Source of the DNA: JBBIRM01 sp037441765
GTDB taxonomy: Bacteria > Desulfobacterota > BSN033 > UBA1163
DNA: 7,601 nt
Assembly (NCBI GenBank): GCA_037441765.1
Contig: JBBIRM010000140.1
Location: 1-7,601, forward strand
Direction: 5' to 3'
Made by a program: the position numbers and the translations under genes
Shown here: positions 1 to 5,450 of the stretch, in pieces
How the letters are laid out: the number at the start of each line of letters is the position of its first letter
Numbering within the stretch: the first letter of the stretch is position 1
Notes under the pieces: generated by a model
Database searches by the model: none
Told to the model about the DNA's origin: nothing
What the model saw: the letters and a program-made list of their open reading frames with translations, nothing else

Positions 1-102
1 TTAATGCTCCCATTAATAACTTCTTGGTGCCCGCATTCGAAGGGTTTGGAACCCTACCTCACCAGTCTTTCTATGACTTTTTCAGAACTATCAAAAAAAT
101 GC

Positions 103-130
103 TTGACAAACCAAAAAATATGTTTATACT
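103..130 (+). promoter_or_regulatory. Sigma70-type promoter for the regulator/polyamine gene cluster
   Basis: A perfect -35 hexamer TTGACA (103-108) is followed after 16 bp by TATACT (125-130), one mismatch from the consensus -10. Transcription would start near 137. That gives an untranslated leader of about 120 nt before the ATG at 258, and the start point would lie at the edge of a perfect inverted repeat. This is the best promoter match I found ahead of the left block. It probably drives the regulator and perhaps the genes after it. Confidence 0.6.
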
Positions 131-136
131 GTAGTC

Positions 137-156
137 AAGTTTATTTTATTAAACTT
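137..156. promoter_or_regulatory. Perfect inverted repeat over the expected transcription start, candidate operator
   Basis: Arms AAGTTTA (137-143) and TAAACTT (150-156) are exact reverse complements separated by the 6-bp spacer TTTTAT. The site begins 7 bp after the -10 hexamer, where a repressor would block initiation. A neighbouring smaller inverted repeat, TGTAA (164-168)/TTACA (175-179), also has a 6-bp spacer. Autoregulation by the XRE/cupin protein encoded just downstream is the simplest reading, but that is inference. AT-rich DNA produces such repeats by chance more often than GC-rich DNA does. Confidence 0.4.
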
Positions 157-255
157 AATTCTTTGTAAACTTTCTTACAGATTATTAAACATTTTTCTTT
201 CTATAATGTGGCACAGGATATTAAACTAATTTTTTTCTATAGTATGCTTACCAAA
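148..255 (+). repeat. Three imperfect 36-bp tandem direct repeats in the leader
   Basis: Units are 148-183, 184-219 and 220-255. Each begins with ATTAAAC, and the preceding T is also shared, so the 8-mer TATTAAAC recurs at exact 36-bp intervals (147, 183, 219). By eye, units 1 and 2 agree at about 24 of 36 positions and units 2 and 3 at about 22 of 36. A T-rich segment follows the core, and units 2 and 3 then carry TTTCTATA at the same offset, giving -10-like hexamers TATAAT (202-207) and TATAGT (238-243). The array ends 2 bp before the regulator's ATG. It may be a set of protein-binding sites or an old tandem duplication of a promoter element. Confidence 0.55.
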
Positions 256-257
256 TT

Positions 258-794
258 ATGAAGATAGGGGAGCGAATTCGTAATCTGAGGCAGTCCAGTA
301 ACCTCACCCAGGAGGAATTGGCGGAGCGGGCTAATCTGACCAAGGGGTTTATCTCACAGGTCGAAAGGGACCTTACCTCCATCTCTCTGGACAGTTTAGT
401 CCAGATCCTGGATGCCCTGGACGAGAACATCTCGGACTTTTTCCGTGAGGCTTCCCAGGAGAAGATAGTTTTTCGAGAAGGGGATAGGGTAGCCCTCGAG
501 AAGGAGAAGGTTGAGAAGTTTGAACTTTTGGTTCCTGGTTCAACCAATAGGCGATTGGAACCTGTTCTGCTCACCCTTAAAAAGGGGCAGGCTACCCCCA
601 AAGAGAAGCCCCATGAGGGAGAAGAGTTTGGCCTTGTGCTGAGGGGAAGGGTGACCCTTCGATTCGGGAGAGAGAGCCTGAAACTGAAAAAAGGGGAATG
701 CTTTTACCTTTCTGCGGACAAGGAGCATTGGCTTCATAATAGCGTCTCGAAGGAGGCAGTGGTCCTATGGATCAGCTCTCCTCCTTCCTTTTAA
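258..794 (+). CDS. XRE-family transcriptional regulator with C-terminal cupin domain
   Basis: This 178-residue DNA-binding regulator has two domains. Residues about 6-60 form an XRE-type helix-turn-helix (GERIRNLR, then LTQEELAE, then GFISQVER), and residues about 100-172 form a small cupin barrel. The cupin shows motif 1 around H119/E123 (HEGEEFGLVLRG) and motif 2 around H157-N161. Size and layout match the PuuR-like group, in which the cupin binds a small ligand and alters DNA binding; polyamine or amino-acid catabolite sensing is typical. It stands first in a plus-strand cluster with arginine decarboxylase and agmatinase genes, so control of polyamine metabolism is a fair inference. The ATG at 258 is chosen because the HTH begins almost at once after it. 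There is no evident Shine-Dalgarno sequence, and a five-codon reading frame (ATG at 244) ends across this start codon. The ligand cannot be read from the sequence. Confidence 0.93.
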   Translation: MKIGERIRNLRQSSNLTQEELAERANLTKGFISQVERDLTSISLDSLVQILDALDENISDFFREASQEKIVFREGDRVALEKEKVEKFELLVPGSTNRRLEPVLLTLKKGQATPKEKPHEGEEFGLVLRGRVTLRFGRESLKLKKGECFYLSADKEHWLHNSVSKEAVVLWISSPPSF

Positions 795-818
795 GAGGAT
801 TGGACTCATGATAGCCCA

Positions 819-847
819 GGGTTGAAATGTATCACAGGTTCAAACCC
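819..847 (+). other. Imperfect stem-loop between regulator and arginine decarboxylase genes
   Basis: GGGTTGAA (819-826) pairs with TTCAAACCC (839-847), leaving one bulged A in the 3' arm and a 12-nt loop. What follows is TTAAAAGAG, not a T-run, so this is not a standard intrinsic terminator. It lies in the 88-bp gap between the two genes and could affect mRNA stability or processing, or be incidental. Confidence 0.3.
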
Positions 848-869
848 TTAAAAGAGAAAAGAAAATATG

Positions 870-875
870 AAGGAG
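870..875 (+). promoter_or_regulatory. Shine-Dalgarno site setting the GTG start at 883
   Basis: AAGGAG lies 7 nt ahead of the GTG at 883, a standard spacing. It fixes that GTG as the start of the arginine decarboxylase gene. The ATG at 867 is in another frame and opens only an eight-codon frame that ends at 893. Confidence 0.75.
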
Positions 876-882
876 AAGTGCC

Positions 883-1350
883 GTGATCTTTAAAACCCCA
901 ACCCAATATTTTTTAGTCTCTGGAGCCTCAGAAGGTTATACGCCCCTGAATGCCTTCGACGGGGCCCTCCTTCAAGCGGGCATTGGGAACACTAATATCA
1001 TTAAGATGTCAAGCATCGTCCCTCCCCGCTGTCGGATGATCGCTCCTATTGCCTTACCCCCGGGCGCCCTCGTCCCAGCCGCTTATGCAGCATTGACAAG
1101 CGATGTTCCAGGGGAGATCATTTCGGCAGGGGTCGCCATTGCGCTTCCGAAGGATAAAAATCACAATGGCCTGATTATGGAATATTCAGCCCGAGGAAAG
1201 CGGAGCCAAATCGAAGAAAAAGTACGCCATATGGCGATCGAGGGTATGAAGCTTCGGGGGTGGGAGATCAAAGACCTGAAGTCCATTGCAATCGAATATA
1301 AGGTTAAGAAGATTGGGGCAGCCTTGGCTGCAGTAGTTCTCTGGGGATGA
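883..1350 (+). CDS. pdaD: Pyruvoyl-dependent arginine decarboxylase (proenzyme)
   Basis: Converts L-arginine to agmatine and CO2 in the cytoplasm, using a covalently bound pyruvoyl group rather than pyridoxal phosphate. The 155-residue length is normal for the family. The self-cleavage site is visible as KMSSIVPPR, with the Ser43-Ser44 pair. By analogy with the Methanocaldococcus jannaschii enzyme, cleavage there makes a short beta chain (1-43) and an alpha chain whose first residue, Ser44, becomes the pyruvoyl group. Glu100 in LIMEYSARG sits where the archaeal enzyme has its catalytic Glu109. The C-terminal half (KVRHMAIEGMKLRGW and onward) also fits the family. The start is GTG with a good AAGGAG site. 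The agmatinase-family gene 84 bp downstream would use its product, so the two likely form a putrescine route. Histidine decarboxylase and other pyruvoyl enzymes are less similar at the cleavage motif. Confidence 0.94.
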   Translation: MIFKTPTQYFLVSGASEGYTPLNAFDGALLQAGIGNTNIIKMSSIVPPRCRMIAPIALPPGALVPAAYAALTSDVPGEIISAGVAIALPKDKNHNGLIMEYSARGKRSQIEEKVRHMAIEGMKLRGWEIKDLKSIAIEYKVKKIGAALAAVVLWG

Positions 1351-1434
1351 AGGCAAGGTGGCCTGAAATCTTCTTGTCGAAAGAGAAACAGAATATTAGT
1401 CCCTCAATTTAAAAACAAACCCTAATTTCAACCC

Positions 1435-2298
1435 ATGAAACTTCCTTTTATAGAGACCTACTATCTTTCAGCGAAGGCTTCCTTTGAAGAGGCAAAGGTT
1501 GTCATCCTCGGTTGTCCTTACGATGGTTCTGCCACTTTTCGTCCAGGAGCACGCTTTGGTCCCTCCTCGATTAGAAAGGCATCCTGGGGCGTGGAAACTT
1601 ACAGCCCCTATTTCCATAAAGATCTCGAATCCTTTTCAATTCACGATATGGGAGATCTGGAGTTGCCCCTGGGAGAAAAAAGGCTCTCCTTCGATTTGAT
1701 CCAGAAGGCCCTCCGAAAGGTTCTCTCTACAAAAAAATTTCCTGTCCTTTTAGGAGGAGACCATCTTATTACCCTTCCTGCACTTGAAGAGATGATAAAA
1801 GTGTATCCTGATCTTCATCTTCTTCAACTTGATGCCCATGCAGATCTGAGGGAGGAATATCTTGGCGAAAGACTCTCGCACAGCACCGTGATGAGAAGGA
1901 TTTTAGAACATCTGAAAAGAGGAAGGTTATTCCAGATAGGGATTCGTTCAGGGACAGAGGAAGAACTGAAATTGGCAAGGAAAATGAAATCACTTGTTCC
2001 TCTGGAGTTAGTCTCTCTCCGTTCTTTGGTAAGAAGGCTAAAAGAAAAACCTGTCTACCTTAGCCTCGATCTCGACCTCTTTGATCCGAGCCTTCTTCCA
2101 GGGGTTGGTACCCCAGAACCGGGTGGAATTACCTTTCAGCAGTTTATTCCAATGATTAAAGAAATTTCAAAACTCTCTCTCATTGGATTCGATATTGTTG
2201 AACTTACACCGGATTACGATCCCACTCAAGTCTCTTCCATTACGACTTCAGTCATATTGAGGGAGATGATACTGGCTTTCTGTTCAAAATTGGTCTAA
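1435..2298 (+). CDS. speB: Agmatinase-family ureohydrolase (arginase/agmatinase superfamily)
   Basis: A 287-residue dinuclear manganese hydrolase, probably agmatine to putrescine plus urea. The metal-binding motifs are complete: GGDH (H110), DAHAD (D133, H135, D137) and SLDLDLFDP (D212, D214), followed by GVGTPEPGG. The N-terminal GCPYDGSATFRPGARFGP motif and the SHSTVMRR segment (H150) are agmatinase-like rather than arginase-like. Its position directly after an arginine decarboxylase supports agmatine as substrate, although guanidinobutyrate or another guanidino compound cannot be excluded from sequence alone. The ATG at 1435 is the first usable start after an in-frame TAA at 1423-1425. No Shine-Dalgarno sequence is visible ahead of it, which is odd for an internal operon gene. 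The next gene starts 19 bp after the stop. Confidence 0.9.
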   Translation: MKLPFIETYYLSAKASFEEAKVVILGCPYDGSATFRPGARFGPSSIRKASWGVETYSPYFHKDLESFSIHDMGDLELPLGEKRLSFDLIQKALRKVLSTKKFPVLLGGDHLITLPALEEMIKVYPDLHLLQLDAHADLREEYLGERLSHSTVMRRILEHLKRGRLFQIGIRSGTEEELKLARKMKSLVPLELVSLRSLVRRLKEKPVYLSLDLDLFDPSLLPGVGTPEPGGITFQQFIPMIKEISKLSLIGFDIVELTPDYDPTQVSSITTSVILREMILAFCSKLV

Positions 2299-2317
2299 GG
2301 GAGGGATAAGGGGGAAT

Positions 2318-3688
2318 ATGGTTGAAAGAAGGGTATGGAATGAGAAAATGGAGACTCTGAGCAGGGAAGAGGTTGAAAGGGTCAGACTTAGAAGATTAAA
2401 GAAACAATTAAAATACTGCTATACCCATTCAGAATTTTATAAACGAAAATTCGAAGAAGCAGGTTTTCAGCCTGGGGATATTAAGACATGGGAAGATTTT
2501 AGAAGGATTCCTCCCCTGATGGACAAGGAAGAAGAGAGACAGAGTCAAAAAGAATCGCTCGAACGTTTCGGTCATCCTTTTGGAATGCATCTATGTTGTC
2601 CACCAGAAAAGATCCTGATTGCAAAGACCACAGGTGGCACCACAGGCATACCAACCTTTAGTTACTCTTTTACCTCCCACGACTTTAACCGATGGAATGA
2701 AGGGACAGCACGTGTCTTCTGGCTTGCAGGGATACGGCCGGGAGACAAAGTACTTTTTTGTTTTCCCCTGAGCGGAGGATGGGCAGGGAGTATTGTAAAA
2801 ACTCCACTTCAATATATGGGAATATTCTGTCTGGACCTTGGCGCTGAAACACCCGTGGAAAAGATTGTGGAATATATCAGCCTTCTTAGGCCCAATGTAC
2901 TTATGTCAACCCCCTCTTTTGCAGAATCCCTGATCGAAACCTACGAAAAAATCACACAAAAGCCCATCTCAGAACTTGGGATTAAGAAACTACTTCTAAC
3001 TGGAGAGCCAGGCGTTGGTATTCCTTCTGTTAGGAAAAGAATGGAAGAGGCATTTGGTGGGAAATGGAACGACTACCTGATGATCAATAGTGAAGGTTTT
3101 TCAAGTTCATGCCCTGCAGAGGAGTATCAAGGGCTTCATGAGGTTGCGCTTGACCTAAGTATCTGGGCAGAGGATCTGATCGATATCGATACCAAGAGGC
3201 CGATTGACATAAGGGATGGCGTGATTGGAGAGGGTTTAATCACTTCTCTAAATCGCGAAGGATTACCTCTGATCAAATATCGGTTGGGAGATGTGATTCA
3301 AATTTTTACCTCTCCTTGCGAATGTGGCTATCCAGGTCCGGGTTATCGGATTAAGCACCTTGGGCGGCTGAACGATAGGCTATTTGTGGAAGGAATCAGT
3401 ATCTTTCCAATTGCGATCAGGGATGTGATCACATCTTTTATCCCGAGGGTGACAGGAGCCATGAGGATAGTCCTGACCGAACCTCCACCAAATGTCACTC
3501 CTCCTCTAAAGATAAAATTAGAGCGTGGTCGAGATGTGGAGGAAAATCAATTGTCAGATTTAGCCAGGGAGATCGAGGAACGAATGTTTATGCTTTATCA
3601 GGTTCGCTCAAAGATTGAGTTTGTCCCCCCAGAGGCATTGGGGAGGGTGACCAAGAAAACTCCGCTTTTTGAAGAGAGGTATAAATGA
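2318..3688 (+). CDS. PaaK-like adenylate-forming enzyme (phenylacetate-CoA ligase family)
   Basis: A 456-residue member of the ANL superfamily, close in size to phenylacetate-CoA ligases (about 430-440). These enzymes activate a carboxylic acid with ATP to an acyl-adenylate, usually then passing it to CoA. Visible parts are the N-terminal PaaK-type region (VWNEKMETLSREE to about residue 80), the phosphate loop TTGGTTGIPT (104-113), the ribose-binding motif YRLGD (321-325, D325), a CECG pair (334-337), the hinge-region motif GRLNDRLFVEGISIFP (349-364), and candidate catalytic lysines K447/K448 near the C-terminus. The usual adenine motif YGxTE is replaced by INSEGFSS (256-263), so the substrate may be unusual. 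It follows the agmatinase gene by 19 bp with purine-rich GGGAGG and AAGGGGG upstream, so co-transcription is likely. I cannot name the substrate: aryl acids are typical for the family, but the neighbours suggest polyamine metabolism. A second Met at residue 11 (2348) is a less likely start. Confidence 0.85.
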   Translation: MVERRVWNEKMETLSREEVERVRLRRLKKQLKYCYTHSEFYKRKFEEAGFQPGDIKTWEDFRRIPPLMDKEEERQSQKESLERFGHPFGMHLCCPPEKILIAKTTGGTTGIPTFSYSFTSHDFNRWNEGTARVFWLAGIRPGDKVLFCFPLSGGWAGSIVKTPLQYMGIFCLDLGAETPVEKIVEYISLLRPNVLMSTPSFAESLIETYEKITQKPISELGIKKLLLTGEPGVGIPSVRKRMEEAFGGKWNDYLMINSEGFSSSCPAEEYQGLHEVALDLSIWAEDLIDIDTKRPIDIRDGVIGEGLITSLNREGLPLIKYRLGDVIQIFTSPCECGYPGPGYRIKHLGRLNDRLFVEGISIFPIAIRDVITSFIPRVTGAMRIVLTEPPPNVTPPLKIKLERGRDVEENQLSDLAREIEERMFMLYQVRSKIEFVPPEALGRVTKKTPLFEERYK

Positions 3689-3696
3689 ATGGGAGA

Positions 3697-4539
3697 TCAG
3701 GGGGTCCAGGGGTTAGGGACAGGACGTTTGTATTCTTTTTTAGAGGCGATGAGATCGAGGTGTAAGGTGGCAAGATCTTCAAGGTAAGGGTCCTCTAACT
3801 CCATTTCTCTCAGGTCAATTGTCTTTATATATTGCCTGCACTTATCGCAGGTATCAATCCGATATGATTCCTCACCCTCTCCAAAAAAATATTGGAGGAA
3901 AGGTTGGTCTCTGTTCCCACAAAAAGGGCAAAATAATCGGTCAATCCTCCACTCATATCCACAATAAGAGCAGAGGAGATATCGCTTGCCTCCTTCCCCC
4001 TTCAACAGGGACAAATAGGGGAGGGATCCGCATATTGGACAGCAACCTTTAAGCCAGGTTTCAGGATCAACCTCATTGTGAATTTGTTCAACAATTGCTT
4101 TTAGAGAAGGTTTTATGGAGTTCTGGATTAAGAATAGGAAGACTTTCCTATCGAGTCCGAATTGATCAGCAACCTTTTCCCAGTCTATCTCTCCAGTCAA
4201 TACTTTCTTTAGATCCACTCCTTTTTGAAGGATGGTCTTCTCGATCTTTCTAACCTTTTTGGCTAAGGTTGGGTTTGCTTCTTTTCCAATCTCACAAAGG
4301 GAGTTAAATAGGCAGAGGGATGAATCCTGGTCAATGGGAAAATCCTTTTTCTCAAGGAGGGGGAATCCCTCCTTAAATAGAAAGGCTTTCCATTCTTTTT
4401 TCAGCTGGAATTTTTCGAGTTTTAGGGATGGTTTTATTTTTTCCTGTGTTTTTTTAACCTTCAGGTAAAAATCAAGAATCTCTTTATAGCCAGGTTTTTT
4501 CTTTTTAAGGTGTTGAATTCTTTTTTTCAGGTCTTTCAA
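3697..4539 (-). CDS. fdhE: Formate dehydrogenase maturation protein FdhE
   Basis: A cytoplasmic accessory protein needed for active respiratory formate dehydrogenase in E. coli; it binds iron in rubredoxin-like sites and interacts with the catalytic subunit. Here it is about 280 residues (E. coli FdhE is a little over 300). The N-terminal half is lysine-rich and helical. The C-terminal half has four CxxC pairs: CPIC (167-170), CSYC (190-193), CPFC (204-207) and CDKC (231-234, in YRIDTCDKCRQYIKTID), the hallmark of the family. I place the start at the TTG at 4539 because GAGGG lies 5 nt ahead of it. The TTG four codons earlier (4551) is in frame but has only pyrimidine-rich sequence upstream, and the frame is closed by a TAA shortly before that. 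It lies downstream of the two formate dehydrogenase genes, separated by a stem-loop. Its stop is 8 bp from the stop of the convergent CoA ligase-like gene. Confidence 0.9.
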   Translation of the reverse strand: MKDLKKRIQHLKKKKPGYKEILDFYLKVKKTQEKIKPSLKLEKFQLKKEWKAFLFKEGFPLLEKKDFPIDQDSSLCLFNSLCEIGKEANPTLAKKVRKIEKTILQKGVDLKKVLTGEIDWEKVADQFGLDRKVFLFLIQNSIKPSLKAIVEQIHNEVDPETWLKGCCPICGSLPYLSLLKGEGGKRYLLCSYCGYEWRIDRLFCPFCGNRDQPFLQYFFGEGEESYRIDTCDKCRQYIKTIDLREMELEDPYLEDLATLHLDLIASKKEYKRPVPNPWTP

Positions 4540-4641
4540 TTTATCCCTCAAAAAATATGCGGGGAAGGTAACCGAGCGAATATAATTATTATTTTACATA
4601 ATTTGTTTAAATTTGTTTCAGTTATGTCTTTTGAAAAAGAT

Positions 4642-4673
4642 GGGCTTGTTTCAGAGATTTCTGAAACAAGCCC
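4642..4673 (-). terminator. Intrinsic terminator-like stem-loop after the formate dehydrogenase beta gene
   Basis: A perfect 13-bp stem (4642-4654 with 4661-4673, arm GGGCTTGTTTCAG) encloses a 6-nt loop. Read on the minus strand it is followed by ATCTTTTTC, a short T-run two bases after the stem. It lies 28 nt after the beta-subunit stop and before fdhE, so it would end or attenuate fdhAB transcription and lower fdhE expression. The plus-strand side (TGAAAAT) has no T-run, so it acts mainly in the minus direction. Confidence 0.65.
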
Positions 4674-4701
4674 TGAAAATACTCATCTTTTTATGAAGGC
4701 C

Positions 4702-5436
4702 TTACCCAATCCATTGGAATTCTCTTAAAGGTTTGATGATTCGTTTGAGGGCAAACTTTCTTGTGATGCCAATTGTATTCTCGGCCACAGCGTATTTATG
4801 ATACTTCTTTGGATCATCCACAAGAAGGTAGATGGCCCTGACATCCTCGGGGTTAGCCAGCATTGCATCTTTAAACTTATTTTTGACTTCTGCCAGCCTC
4901 TTATTTGCCATATCGAGCATGGCTTTTCTTTCCCCGAAGTTCATGGCCCCGGTCGGGCAGGTCTTCACACAAGCAGGAAGCATCCCCTCTTTGATCCGAT
5001 CTATGCACATGGTGCATTTAGCCATAACCCCTGTCTTTTCGTTCCATCGGGGAATATTATAAGGGCAGGCTTCGCGAATCTCCTTGAAGTCCTCTTGTTT
5101 TATTTTGACTTTAGGATTGAAAATTACTGCCCCGGTCTTCTCATCATGAATGATCGCACCCTTGACCTTACCGTCTGCAATCTCTTTACAGGGAGGGGTG
5201 AGACAGTGTCTACACTGATCAGGAAAGAAATACCATTTAGGTTCTCCGCCTGGTACCTCAACTTCACTAAACCTCACAAGTTTAAATGTTGATGTTGAAA
5301 GGTCAACAGGATTTTGATGGTTCCCACGTTGAAAGGTTTTTGTCCCTGGATTTTTATTCCACTGTTTGCAAGCGATCTGACATCCCCTGCATGCAGTACA
5401 TTTGGTTGTATCGATAAAAAAGGATTTATCTGCCAT
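4702..5436 (-). CDS. fdhB: Formate dehydrogenase iron-sulfur (beta) subunit, soluble FdhB type
   Basis: Electron-transfer subunit carrying electrons from the catalytic subunit to an acceptor. It is 244 residues from the ATG at 5436, which has AGGAGG 8 nt upstream; a GTG three codons earlier overlaps that ribosome site and is not preferred. Twelve cysteines sit in ferredoxin-like motifs: C13, C16, C19, C23; C75, C78, C83; C124; C141, C144, C156, C160. That is enough for three [4Fe-4S] clusters. The second motif (CRHCLTPPC) lacks its usual nearby fourth cysteine, which C124 in ACPYNIPRW probably supplies. E. coli FdnH has four clusters and a C-terminal membrane helix; this protein has neither, ending in a basic soluble tail (KRIIKPLREFQWIG). 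It thus resembles the beta subunit of Desulfovibrio FdhAB. The gene starts 14 bp after the alpha-subunit gene and is surely co-transcribed with it. Confidence 0.93.
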   Translation of the reverse strand: MADKSFFIDTTKCTACRGCQIACKQWNKNPGTKTFQRGNHQNPVDLSTSTFKLVRFSEVEVPGGEPKWYFFPDQCRHCLTPPCKEIADGKVKGAIIHDEKTGAVIFNPKVKIKQEDFKEIREACPYNIPRWNEKTGVMAKCTMCIDRIKEGMLPACVKTCPTGAMNFGERKAMLDMANKRLAEVKNKFKDAMLANPEDVRAIYLLVDDPKKYHKYAVAENTIGITRKFALKRIIKPLREFQWIG

Positions 5437-5444
5437 CGTTGTCA

Positions 5445-5450
5445 CCTCCT
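5445..5450 (-). promoter_or_regulatory. Strong Shine-Dalgarno site of the beta-subunit gene
   Basis: AGGAGG on the minus strand directly abuts the TAA stop of the alpha-subunit gene and lies 8 nt before the ATG at 5436. It decides the beta start and points to tight translation of both subunits from one mRNA. Confidence 0.8.

Larger units (their letters stand above)
1..257. other. AT-rich intergenic/leader region, no supported gene
   Basis: This stretch is clearly richer in A+T than the genes that follow. Frames 1 and 3 of the plus strand are open from the window edge to stops at 163-165 and 132-134, but neither short translation resembles a family I know, and both run into the promoter, so I do not call a gene. 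Near the left edge are two short hairpins: arms 1-6/11-16 with a 4-nt loop, and arms 41-46/50-55 with a 3-nt loop. The second has no T-run after it, so it is not a convincing terminator. The rest is the promoter and leader of the regulator gene at 258. Confidence 0.6.

Noticed and set aside
25..66. Possible tRNA 3' portion (GGGTTTGGAACCCT hairpin followed by ACCTCACCA; on the other strand a TTCGAAT followed by GCACCA)
   Set aside because: The hairpin loop is 3-5 nt rather than a 7-nt T-loop, the TTCGAAT on the minus strand is not flanked by a pairing 5-bp stem, and no anticodon or D arm is present on either side.
3..134. Open frame from the left edge that could be the tail of an upstream gene
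   Set aside because: It is only 43 codons, has no recognisable family motif, overlaps the promoter, and another frame is equally open across the same bases.
202..207. Perfect TATAAT hexamer as a second promoter for the regulator gene
   Set aside because: No acceptable -35 hexamer lies 15-19 bp upstream; the match is better explained as part of the 36-bp repeat in AT-rich DNA.
4591..4621. Promoter for fdhE on the minus strand (TAAAAT with upstream TGAAAC)
   Set aside because: The -35 match is poor, and the AT-rich composition gives many -10-like words.
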